From Lucinisca nassula (taxonomy: Eukaryota; Mollusca; Bivalvia; Lucinida; Lucinidae), in assembly GCA_963580285.1 (NCBI GenBank), contig OY757010.1, forward strand, positions 211,886,138 through 211,950,137: a DNA stretch of 64,000 nt. The letters are read 5' to 3'. Below the pieces are notes generated by a model that was given only the letters and a program-made list of their open reading frames with translations, did not search any database and had not been told where the DNA came from. The position numbers and the translations under genes were made by a program. Of the stretch, positions 20,139 through 30,900 are shown piece by piece. Position 1 is the stretch's first letter. Every line of letters begins with the position of its first letter.

Positions 20139-20336
20139 TTAACCCATATTGTACCAGAAACCCCAAAACGGGTAGTTGGCAAACAGCTCAGGCCCAGATC
20201 AGATGCCGCGTCTGATCAGGGCCTACACTGTTAGCAAAACGCTCTGCCAGTTTCCACAACCTGATACCCCTAAATTTTGAAATGAACTCCTGCTATATAT
20301 AACGAGGAAGATTCCATTTGGTACAAAAGGGGTTAA
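20139..20336 (+). mobile_element. TTAA-flanked MITE, type 3
   Basis: TTAACCCATATTGTACCAG and GGTACAAAAGGGGTTAA form the terminal inverted repeat. A shortened dyad, GATCAGATGCC/GCGTCTGATC, lies inside. Confidence 0.7.
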
Positions 20337-21279
20337 AGCACAATATCAGTCAATGAAAACCTACATTACATAATGACAGCACATTTTTCGACAATATTGC
20401 AGAATACACTCTCACAAACTTCTGACGTCCAATCAGACGTCACGATACATACACAGATCAGACGTCACGATACATACACAGAATCACATATATAGATAGA
20501 GTCTAATTTTCCCTGAAAAAATATGAAGTCAAGGTATATGAAAAGGTAATAGGTATATGAAAACATGCATTAGATGAGGAGTAGCAAAATTAATTAACCC
20601 TTTACCACTCAGATACGTATATTCCCGACTCGATCCATTACCACTCAGACCCGTATATTTACGACTATATCGATTAACGTACAGATACGTATATCCCCGT
20701 GTGTCGCCATTTGAACAAATACGTGTTTGCCCGTGTCTCAAAATCAATCGCGTTATTTTTACCTTTTTCCTAAATATAAAAACGCCGGATGTTTATTAAT
20801 GTTAAGTTTGGTCTTTTGCCAACAATATTTGCAAAAAAAACAAATATGTTTCTATACAAAGTTTTTGTGTAATTTACAACCAAACACACCAGGGGTTTCT
20901 TCTACTGAATCACGATGACCTTGCCTGACCGGAATGGAAAATTACTGGGTTGAGTTACTGAATGACGCAATATTTGTGTGTCGGTCGCGCATGATTTGCA
21001 TGATTTAGGTAAAGACAATTAGCGCTGTATAATCAGTTAGATTCAAGGGATTTATGGTTCAAGATAATTAGTTAATTGGGGATTATGATACCCTAGGAAT
21101 GTTTATACAGCGGATGCCTCCCGGAGCGTGCCGAGCTTTGAGCCGCAATAAATTACGTAACAGTACCCAAAAGTGTACCCAGGTGTTCATCGGAAGGGCA
21201 ATAAAACCCACAGATGGGTAGAAGGCCTTTCATTGGTCAATAGTTTCAGCCCCTTTAATGAATATTAATTTCTAAAAAA

Positions 21280-23540
21280 AAAATATGCGACGTCTGATCA
21301 GGGTCTCACCGCCGACACGTTAACAGACAAACAGATGCAATTATTAAGCGGCACCTGATCAGGGTCTTCAGGTTTTTGGACCTTATAATGCTACGGCACC
21401 CGGATCAGACCCTCCACAATTATTGCCGCGATGTCTGATTCAGCTCCAACCGCCGACGGTTCATTTTATTTTATTTTCCGCGACCGAATAGGTTTGGAGG
21501 ATATAGCGACCGTCCAAATGTCCGTCCGTCCGTAGACACAACAGACAGATGCAAACAATGCAGACTCGGATCAGACGCCGTACTATTATTGAACGGCGTC
21601 TGATGAGGGTCAGCATGTTTGTAGAAGGCATCTGAGACGGCGCGGACCCGGACAAGACGCTGCGCAACGGTTATGCGGCGTCTGATCAGGGTCTTATCGG
21701 CGACGGTGGTGTTTTTTTATCCCTAGTCTAAACAGGTTCGGAGCCTGGCGTCCGTTCATTCGCCCGTTCGTAGACACAAAATTATGAGTGACAAGACGCT
21801 GCGCAACGGTTATGCGGCGTCTGATCAGGGTCTTATCGGCGACGGTGGTGTTTTTTATCCCTAGTCTGAACAGGTTCGGAGCCTGGCGTCCGTTCAAACG
21901 TCCGTCCGTAGACGCAATAGACATATGAAAAAAATGCAGATCCGGATCAGATGTACAATTATTAAATGGCGTCTGATGATGGTCTACATGTATGTAGACG
22001 GTATCTGAGACGGCGCAGACCCGGACAAGACGTTGCGCAACGACGCGGCGTCTGATCAGGGTCTTATCGCCAACGGTGGTGTTTTTTTTTAACCCTAGTC
22101 TGAACAGGTTCGGGGGATATAGCGATCAGCGTGGCGTCATTCACCCAACCGTCTGTATAACAAAAGACAGAACACAAAGGTGCAAACAGTGCAGATTTGA
22201 ATCGGACGCCATACAATTATTATACGGCGTCTGGATAGGGTCTACAAGTTTGTAGACGGAATATACGACGGCACAGACCCAGACCAGACGCTGTACAATG
22301 ATCATGCGGCGTCTGATCATGGTCTGACCCCCGCCGGTGCGTTTTATTTTTATCCCCTGACCAAATAGGTTCGGGGATATAACTATCAGCCTGGCGTTCG
22401 TCCGTCCGTCTGTCCGCAAACAAAATTATGAGTCTGGCGTCCGTTCACATGTCCGTCCGTTCGTCCGTAGACACAACAGACAGATGCAAGCAATGCAGAT
22501 AAGAATCAGACCTGTACAATTATTAAACGGCGTCTGATGGGGGTCTACAGGTTTGTAGACGGCATATGGATCGGCGCAGACCCGGACAAGACGCTACACA
22601 ACGATAATGCGGCGTCTGATCAGGGACTAATTGCCGACGGTGGTGTTTTTATCCCTAGTCTGAACATGTTCGGGGGATATAGTTATCAGCCTGGCGTCAT
22701 CCACTCAACCGTCTGTATAACAATAGACAGAACACAAAGGTGCAAACAGTGCAGATTTGAATCAGACGCCATACAATGATTATAAGGCGTCTGGATAGGG
22801 TCTACAGGTTTGAAGATGGCATATGCGACGACACAGACCATGCGACGTCTGTTCATGGTCTGACCGCCGCCAGTGCGTTTTATTTTTTATCCCCTGACGA
22901 AATAGGTTCGGGGATATAAGATTCAGCCTGGCGTCCGTCCGTCCGCGAACAAAATTGAGTCTGGCGTCCGTTCACATGTCCGTCCGTCCGTAGACACAAC
23001 AGACAGATGCAAGCAATGCAGATTCGAATCAGACTTTAAAAATTATTAAACGGCGTCTGATGAGGGTCTACAGGTTTGTAGACGGCATATGGGTCGGCGC
23101 AGACCCGGACAAGACGCTGCACAAAGGTAATGCGGCGTCTGATCAGGGACTCATTGCCGACGGTGGTGTTTTTTATCCCTAGTCTGAACATGTTCGGGGG
23201 ATATAGCGATCAGCCTGGCATCATCCACCCGTCTGTGTGTATAACTATAGACAGAACACAAAGGTGCAAACAGCGCAGTTCGGGATCAGAGCCCAGAAAA
23301 TTATTATAAGGCGTCCGATCAGGGTCTACAGGATTGTAGACGGCACAGAATTAGACCAGTAGCTATCAACCTGACGTCATCCACCCGTTAGTCTGTATGA
23401 CAATAGACAGAACACAAAGGTGCAAACAGTGCAGATCGGGATCAGAGCCCAGACAAATATTATAAGGCGTCTGATCAGGGTCTACAGGGTTGTAGACAGC
23501 ACATGCGATAGCACAGACCCAGACCAGACGCTGTACAATG
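21280..23540. repeat. Array of dyad-rich ~250-310-bp units in ~523-bp dimers
   Basis: Units marked by ACAGACAGATGCAA or GACAGAACACAAAGG recur near 21540, 21910, 22160, 22470, 22716, 22993, 23240 and 23397. From 22434 the order alternates, giving a ~523-bp dimer (22470 to 22993, 22716 to 23240). Each unit contains hairpins such as AGACGCCGTA...AACGGCGTCT and the phrase GGCGTCTGATCAGGG, which also forms the heart of the TTAA MITEs. The short open frames are not conserved between units. Confidence 0.75.
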
Positions 23541-23546
23541 ACCATG

Positions 23547-23666
23547 CGCATCAGATGTCATTGCACCTCAGTGTTGGGTAAAAGTCCCACCAAACTGGAA
23601 GCAATATCTCCAAAATGTCCTAAATAGTGTTGATGGGGATGTTATACCTCTAATCAAACAAATCTT
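23547..23666 (+). mobile_element. 5'-truncated SINE (CAAA-tailed)
   Basis: Only the last ~120 bases of the family are present, from CATCAGATGTCATTGCACC to CCTCTAATCAAACAAA. The junction is with the dyad array, without an obvious direct repeat. Confidence 0.65.
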
Positions 23667-23838
23667 ATTTATAAAAAAAAACAAAAACATACAGAGACGG
23701 CTCTTTGGGGTGAGCTGGCTATGGGGTGGTTGATACATTTATAAAAAAAAAAAAAGGTAAAGTTGGGGATGGGGGTTCAAAAAAGGATAGATAGGCTGTA
23801 ATAGTTATTTTAATCTTATGCAAAAGCACTGATTTTTT

Positions 23839-24070
23839 CATAAACAAAACACACCCATGTGTCATAGCACATTCTTTAATTTCTCCAAAATGGCTACTTT
23901 TCCATTGAAAACTTTTATATTTTTCTTATTTATACTCAGAACATAGGTCGTGGGTGCCGATTGAGGCAGTTCTAACGAGTACCCACAACCTTGGTCTTGG
24001 TGCAGAAATAAGTAAAATAATGTATACCGGGTTCAGATAGATGTTCATTTCACAGACTTATGAACATGAT
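23839..24070 (+). mobile_element. Palindromic MITE, P family type 1, deleted centre
   Basis: It runs from ACACACCCATGTGTCATAGC to CACAGACTTATGAACATGAT. The left arm of the central hairpin is reduced to GTGCCGATTGAGGCAG, so the hairpin is lost. Confidence 0.6.
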
Positions 24071-24605
24071 CTTATTTCTGCATAAAAAGTATGTTATGGA
24101 AACTTGTTGGAAGACCATCAGTGACATGCCCTAATGATTACCTACAAATGCGTTTTTGTGCGGAAATAAGAAAAATAATACGTGGATACCCCCTCTTTTC
24201 TGGGGCTATGGTGGTTAAAAATACTTTCTCTGACCAACCCAAAACAGAAATTTTTGCTAAAGAAAATATTTTGCTTACTTTGACACTTCATATTTTCAAA
24301 ACGCAAAGAGAAACTATAATAAATTTAGTACCATTGGAAAGAAAATTTAATTTCCTAGAAACTTTACATTTACATAAATATTGTCAAATGTACAGAAAAT
24401 ACAAAATAATCATTTTTGTAACATAAGGGTGAAAATCACACAAAAATGCCAATATCTCTGTTCAGATAAGACTGTCAGGCCTATCAGCCATATATGGACT
24501 ATTGGTTATTGATTTACCTATATCAGTGTTCTGTTAAGATGCTGTATTGGATAATTTTCTGAGTGGTAAAGGGTTAAGAGCTTTTTTTGTTTATTTCTTG
24601 TTAGA

Positions 24606-24690
24606 TATGTATGTTGTGTGTAACTGGAAGAACAGCCTCAATGAGGCCAGTCAACAAGCAGCCACAACTTATGTTTCTAACAAGGAAGAC
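24606..24690. repeat. Small palindrome related to P family centre
   Basis: ATGTATGTTGTGTGTAAC, CAGCCTCAATGAGGCC and GCCACAACTTATGTTTC form an imperfect dyad similar to 397-466. Confidence 0.45.
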
Positions 24691-24704
24691 CGTAAATTAG
24701 GCGT

Positions 24705-25015
24705 TTTGTTTGTTTGATTTGAGGTTTAACGTCCCGTCAACACTGTATAGGTGATTTTGGAGACGTTGCTTCCAATTTTGTGGGATTTTTTTACCCGACA
24801 TTGCGATGAAATGACATCTCAAGCCCTGTCGCCCTATGAAACCAATAGGGTTTATAAGCATGGACGGACCGACTCGCACCGCTTTACCTGGGCAGGCTTA
24901 GATCCTCTAAGCGGTTTACCAGTACTCGTGTGCGGGTCGGTTTCAGCTCAGCTGCTCTGCGTGGAAGCATCATGCAGCCCATTTATTTCTTCAAGCCAAG
25001 ATGGGCGGGGGCCGA
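24705..25015 (-). mobile_element. SINE-like retroposon (CAAA-tailed), with 12-bp target duplication
   Basis: The exact direct repeats TAAATTAGGCGT at 24693-24704 and 25016-25027 flank the element. It is full length and relatively well preserved. Confidence 0.8.
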
Positions 25016-25061
25016 TAAATTAGGCGTAATGATCCTTAGTATTGGGAAAGATCGGCCTAAG

Positions 25062-25160
25062 CAAACAGTGCAGACCCAGATCAGATGGCTCCTCAAGGAG
25101 TAGTCTGGTGACTGCTCCTGCAGTCTGATCAGGATCTACACTGTTTGCTGTTCCTCCATC
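25062..25160 (+). mobile_element. MITE fragment, CAAACAGTG core, type 4
   Basis: CCTAAGCAAACAGTGCAGAC and GGATCTACACTGTTTGCTG bracket a dyad with GGAGTAGTCTGG / CTCCTGCAGTCTG arms. It resembles the copies at 7738 and 25635. Confidence 0.55.
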
Positions 25161-25269
25161 TGTCATTTTGGACTCCCTGCTGGTTTGTGAAACAAATTTG
25201 TTACGATTTTTTGAAAAGTACTCAATATGGCTGAACTTTTAGGATTTTTTCGGTATGACAAATAATTCC

Positions 25270-25478
25270 TTAACCCTTGTCCTGCTGAGCCCGGATATGT
25301 CTGATGTTTCAAACAATGCAGATCCAGATCAGATGGCTTCTGAAGAAGCCATCTGATCAGAATCTTCATTGTCATTCAGTTTATGAATTTGTTGCAATGA
25401 TTTGCATCAAGTAATCTTATTGGTTGATAATCAATAGTGGATGTGGCATATATAAATATTCAGCAGGTCAAGGGTTAA
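25270..25478 (+). mobile_element. TTAA-flanked MITE, family 1
   Basis: TTAACCCTTGTCCTGCTGAG and TTCAGCAGGTCAAGGGTTAA are the termini. The central dyad is CAGATGGCTTCTGAAGAAGC followed by CATCTGATCAG. Confidence 0.75.
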
Positions 25479-25634
25479 TTATCCTCATAAATATGAAAAC
25501 AGGAGTACAGAACTTCTGTATACTGTAAAAATCCTGAAAATTCAGACACCTTGATGGCTTGCTGTAATTCTCCTAAGATTTTAACAAATTTGTCTCATGA
25601 GCCAGCAAGGAGTCTTAAAAGTGCAGATGGAATG

Positions 25635-25725
25635 GCAAACAGTGTAGATCCTGATCAGACTGCTCCTTCAGGAGCACTGAAGGAGCTGTTTGATCTTGGT
25701 TTGCACTGTTTGTTTAGGCACTTAG
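25635..25725 (-). mobile_element. MITE fragment, CAAACAGTG core, type 4
   Basis: GGCAAACAGTGTAGATCC and GGTTTGCACTGTTTGTTTAG bracket an arm pair CTGCTCCTTCAGGAGC with an extra GAAGGAGC. The orientation is opposite to 25062. Confidence 0.55.
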
Positions 25726-25852
25726 AATCATTACAGTATAGATACACAACACACATTATATCATACACACAAATATTCATGTGTGTTATACAAGGGGTTA
25801 TAAAGAAGAAAAAGAGGGAACATTGAAGACTGCAAGGAAAAACACTAACTGA

Positions 25853-25990
25853 GTGGTCTAGCTGGCAATAATGCATCTGAGTTCAGGCCTGCCTCATCTA
25901 GGTCTCCACCACAGCTGGTGAACAGGAAATGTGTGGCAGCCATAAAAAACAGCTCTGCAAGTGGGGCATTAAACGCCCGTGGCAATTAAT
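25853..25990 (+). mobile_element. Possible tRNA-type SINE
   Basis: GAGTGGTCTAGCTGGCAATA is an A-box-like head, GAGTTCAGGCC could be a decayed B-box, and the 3' part GGGCATTAAACGCCC resembles an invertebrate SINE/LINE tail. No target duplication was found. Confidence 0.4.
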
Positions 25991-26450
25991 AAGATGTAGC
26001 AGTTGTACATGACGTTTTGTAGAATGTAACCAAGGAACAATATGTGCTCCACATATTCTTACCTGGCACTATTAATAACCCTCAATGGCTCAAACTACCT
26101 GTCTCCAACAAGTTTTCATGGTCGGTAATATTTGATGGACCATAACCTCAAAATAAGAGCGTAGCTCTGGCAATAAGTGGTGTACTGTAACCTTGAAATA
26201 ATATGCGCTGCTCCACTAATCAAGTTATTTCGTATTGGCTGAGGACCTGTAACTGGGTCAATGCGAAATTACTTGATCAATGGCAATTTTATTAATTGAA
26301 ACAATTAAAAAATCATGATTATTGATTTTTTTACCTCACTTGACCTCAGTTAATATTGGTTGACCTGGTGTTAATACGGATTACCTCCGATCAATACAGG
26401 ATAGTCAATTAATAATAGGCTGTAATACCCTGTGTTTGATAACATGCCTA
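25991..26450. other. No gene recognised
   Basis: Moderately AT-rich unique-looking sequence with loosely repeated TTGACCT...TTAATA phrases around 26330-26420. I see no exon here. Confidence 0.3.
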
Positions 26451-26607
26451 TTAAGGGGAATGGGAACACCTTCAGGGGAGGCAACTCCTGCAAAAGTGTT
26501 TTTATCTCCCATGTCAATAGGGGTCAACTCTTAAACGAAAGAATTTTCTCCTGTGGAGCAAATTCTTTCCTTTAACAGTAGATCCCTTTTTCAGTGGGAC
26601 AGGACTT

Positions 26608-27165
26608 ATAGAAAAACGAACAGGAAGTCCTGAAAGTTGTCTCCCTTTGAAAAATGGCATAAAAATCTGCCAGGTGCTCCCATTCCCCTTAATACAAGTA
26701 CATGTATAATGCTATTTACAATGTGCAAATGTGTTTTCATGTGAAACATTAGTGCTATACATGTACTGATGTTTTTTGTGCACATGTGCCAAATCACAGG
26801 AAGTCCCAAAAGTTGTCTCCCTTTGCAAAATGGCAGTAAAATCTGCCAGGTGTTCCCAATCCCCTTAATACAAGTACATGTATAATGCTATTTACAATGT
26901 GTGAATGTGCACGTACGTGTTTTCATGTGAAACATTAGTGCTATACAAGTATTGGTGTTTTTTGTGCACATGTGCCAAAGGTCACAGGAAGTCCCGAAAG
27001 TTGTCTCCCTTTGAAAAATGGCAGAAAAATCTGCCAGGTGTTCCCATTCCCCTTAATACAAGTACATGTATAATGCTATTTACAATGTGTGCATGTGTTT
27101 TCATGTGAAACATTAGTGCTATACACATATTGGTGATTTTTGTGCACATGTTGTGTCAAAGGTCA
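26608..27165. repeat. Three tandem units of ~188 bp
   Basis: The units start near 26608, 26796 and 26984 with CAGGAAGTCC, followed by AAAGTTGTCTCCCTTTG, and end with a GCTATACA / GTGCACATG block. A partial inverted match, TTAAGGGGAATGGGAACACC, lies at 26452. The small open frames on both strands repeat with the unit and are not genes. Confidence 0.8.
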
Positions 27166-27315
27166 AGGTTAGTTCCAATAAACAGGTACACAGGACAATG
27201 CCAATAAATAAAGTAACACAAGGTTCAAACATATTTGAAGATTCTACCATGTTTACCACATGTATTCCGACACAAATTACATACCGGTGATGTAACAGTG
27301 CTGTGTGTTAAAGAG

Positions 27316-27931
27316 ACAAGAGGCTCAATGAGCCTAAACCGCTCACCTGAGGAACTTAAGTTTTAACAATTCACAGACTTGACTACTAAATCTGCTAATA
27401 GAATCCAGCCCATTGACCCTTACAGGATATAAGTCATCATTATTGCATTGCATTCCAAGTTTGAGACTTCTAGCTTCTATAGTTCCTGAGAAATCTTTGA
27501 CGAAAATTTAACATTGGTCAAAATGGAGAGAAAGAAGAATGAAAGAACAGATGAACAAATAAGCTGAGAAAGCCCAATGTCTCTTACACAAAATAAGTCA
27601 TCATTATTCTATTGAATACCAAATTTGATGCTTCTAGCTTTTATAGTTCCTGAGAAATCTTTGATTAAAAATTTAACATTGGTCTATTATCTCTATATGG
27701 AGAGAAAGAAGAATGAAGGAACAAATGAACCAGACTAGCTCCAAAACCTAATGCAGCCTTTCCCCTTGCCCAATGGTGCTACACATAAAATTTAAACAAG
27801 ATTGGTCGACTGCCTTCTGAGATATGCTTCATTGAAAGTGTGGACGACGGATGGACGGACGACAGACGACGGACTCCGGAGCCTTGGTATACTATCAGCT
27901 CACTGGAGCCTTTGGCTCAGGTGAGCTAAAA
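27316..27931 (+). mobile_element. Short pearl/HINE-like element C1
   Basis: The leader ACAAGAGGCTCAATGAGCCT forms an AGGCTCA/TGAGCCT hairpin and is followed by CGCTCACCTGAGG. Two related core units are marked by TATAGTTCCTGAGAAATCTT (near 27478 and 27640). The tail has GGACGACGGATGGACGGACG and ends GGCTCAGGTGAGCTAAAAA. CGCTCACCTGAG at the start and CTCAGGTGAGC at the end are subterminal inverted repeats. Confidence 0.7.
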
Positions 27932-30900
27932 ATTCAAGTCGCTATTTCTGTCACAACATTTTCCCTACGTTAAGTCTATGGGCAAATTTTTTGTCGCTCA
28001 AGGTCACGTAACTCCGAGGTCAATATTCCGATTCGGCCCAAAATCGAACTTAACCGAGATTTTATGCCTGTCCTCGTTACCTGCAAGTTTGAAGCTGATA
28101 TGAATAAAAATAAAGTTGCTATCGTGGTCACAACGTATTTTTTTATGCTCAAGGGCAGGTAACTCCAACTCCAAGGCAAATATTCCGATTCGGCCCAAAA
28201 TCGAACTTAACCGAGATTTTATGTCTGTCCTCGTTACCTGCAAGTTTGAAGCTGATCTGAAAAAAATTCAAGTCGCTATTGTAGTCGCAACATTTTCCCT
28301 AATTAAGTCTATGGGCAAATTTTTTGTCGCTCAAGGTCACGTAACTCCGAGGTCAATATTCCGATTCGGCCCAAAATTGAACTTAACCGAGATTTTATGC
28401 CTGTCCTCGTTACCTGCAAGTTTGAAGCTGATATGAATAAAAATAAAGTTGCTATCGTGGTCACAACATATTTTTTTATGCTCAAGGGCAGGTAACTCCA
28501 AGGCAAATAATCCGATTCGGCCCAAAATCAAACTTAACCGAGATTTTATGTCTGTCCTCGTTACCTGCTAGTTTGAAGCTGATCTGAAAAAAATTCAAGT
28601 CGCTATCGTAGTCACAACATTTTCCCTATGTAAAGTCTATGGGCAAATTTTTTGTCGCTCAAGGTCATGTAACTCCGATGTCAATATTCCGATTCGAACT
28701 TAACTGAGATTTTATGCCTGTCCACGTTACCTGCAAGTTTGAAGCTGATCTGAATAAAAATAAAGTAGCTATCGTGGTCACAACGTATTTTTTATGCTCA
28801 AGGGCAGGTAACTCCAAGGCAAATAATCTGATTCGGCCCAAAATCTAACTTAACCGAGATTTTATGTCTGTCCTTGTTACCTGCAAGTTTGAAGCTGATC
28901 TGAAAACAAGAGGCTCAATGAGCCTAAACCGCTCACCTGAGAACCTTAAGTTTTAACAATTCACAGACTTGACTACTAAATCTGCTAATAGATTCCAGCC
29001 CATTGACCCTTACAGGATATAAGTCATCATTATTGCATTGCATTCCAAGTTTGAGACTTCTAGCTTCTATAGTTCCTGAGAAATCTTTGACGAAAATTTA
29101 ACATTGGTCAAAATGGAGAGAAAGAAGAATGAAAGAACAGATGAACAAATAAGCTGAGAAAGCCCAATGTCTCTTACACAAAATAAGTCATCATTATTCT
29201 ATTGAATACCAAATTTGATGCTTCTAGCTTTTATAGTTCCTGAGAAATCTTTGATTAAAAATTTAACATTGGTCTATTATCTCTATATGGAGAGAAAGAA
29301 GAATGAAGGAACAAATGAACCAGACTAGCTCCAAAACCTAATGCAGCCTTTCCCCTTGCCCAATGGTGCTACACATAAAATTTAAACAAGATTGGTCGAC
29401 TGCCTTCTGAGATATGCTTCATTGAAAGTGTGGACGACGGATGGACGGACGACAGACGACGGACTCCGGAGCCTTGGTATACTATCAGCTCACTGGAGCC
29501 TTTGGCTCAGGTGAGCTAAAAATTCAAGTCGCTATTTCTGTAAAAAACATTTTCCCTACGTTAAGTCTATGGGCAAATTTTTTTGTCTCTCAAGGTCACG
29601 TAACTCCGAGGTCAATATTCCGATTCGGCCCAAAATCAAACTTAACCGGGATTTTATGCCTGTCCACGTTACCTGCAAGTTTGAAGCTGATATGAATAAA
29701 AATAAAGTTGCTATCGTGGTCACAACATATTTTTTTATGCTCAAGGGCAGGTAACTCCAAGGCAAATATTCCGATTCGGCCCAAAATCGAACTTAACCGA
29801 GATTTTATGTCTGTCCTTGTTACCTGCAAGTTTGAAGCTGATCTGAAAAAAATTCAAGTCGCTATCGTAGTCGCAACATTTTCCCTAATTAAGTCTATGG
29901 GCAAATTTTTTGTCGCTCAAGGTCACGTAACTCCGAGGTCAATATTCCGATTGGGCCCAAAATTGAACTTAACCGAGATTTTATGCCTGTCCTCGTTACC
30001 TGCAAGTTTGAAGCTGATATGAATAAAAATAAAGTTGCTATCGTGGTCACAACGTATTTTTTTATGCTCTATGGCAGGTAACTCCAAGGCAAATAATCCG
30101 ATTCGGCCCAAAATCGTACTTAACCAAGATTTTATGTCTGTCCTCGTTACCTGCAAGTTTGAAGCTGATCTGAAAAAAATTCAAGTCGCTATCGTAGTCA
30201 CACATTTTCCCTATGTAAAGTCTATGGGCAAATTTTTTGTCGCTCAAGGTCATGTAACTCCGAGGTCAATATTCCGATTCGAACTTAACTGAGATTTTAT
30301 GCCTGTCCACGTTACCTGCAAGTTTGAAGCTGATCTGAATAAAAATAAAGTTGCTATCGTGGTCACAACGTATTTTTTTATGCTCAAGGGCAGGTAACTC
30401 CAAGGCAAATAATTCGATTCGGCCCAAAATCTAACTTAACCGAGATTTTATGTCTGTCCTCGTTACCTGCAAGTTTGAAGCTGATCTGAAAAAAAATCAA
30501 GTCGCTATCGTAGTCACAACATTTTCCCTATGTTAAGTCTATGGGCAAATTTTTTGTCGCTCAAGGTCACGTAACTCCGAGGTCAATATTCCGATTCGGC
30601 CCAAAATCGAACTTAACCGGGATTTTATGCATGTCCTCGTTACCTGCAAGTTTGAAGCTGATCTGAATAAAAATAAAGTTGCTATCGTGGTCACAACGTA
30701 TTTTTTCATGCTCAAGGGCAGGTAACTCCAAGGCAAATAATCCGATTCGGCACAAAATCGAACTTAACCGTGATTTTATGTCTGTCCTCGTAACCCGGAA
30801 GTTTGAAGCTGATCTGAAAAAAATTCAAGTCGCTATCGTAGTCACAACATTTTCCCTATGTTAAGTCTATAGGCAAATTTTTTGTCGCTCAAGGTCACGT

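Larger units (their letters stand above)
20598..24573. mobile_element. Possible 4-kb TTAA-bounded element
   Basis: CCCTTTACCACTCAGA at 20598 and its complement TCTGAGTGGTAAAGGG ending at 24573 are exact inverted repeats, each bordered by TTAA (20594-20597 and 24574-24577). The left side then has three degenerate copies of a CAGATACGTATAT motif. The interior holds a dyad-rich array, a SINE fragment and two MITEs, and no transposase. It could be one large non-autonomous piggyBac-type element or two unrelated small elements that face each other. Confidence 0.45.
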
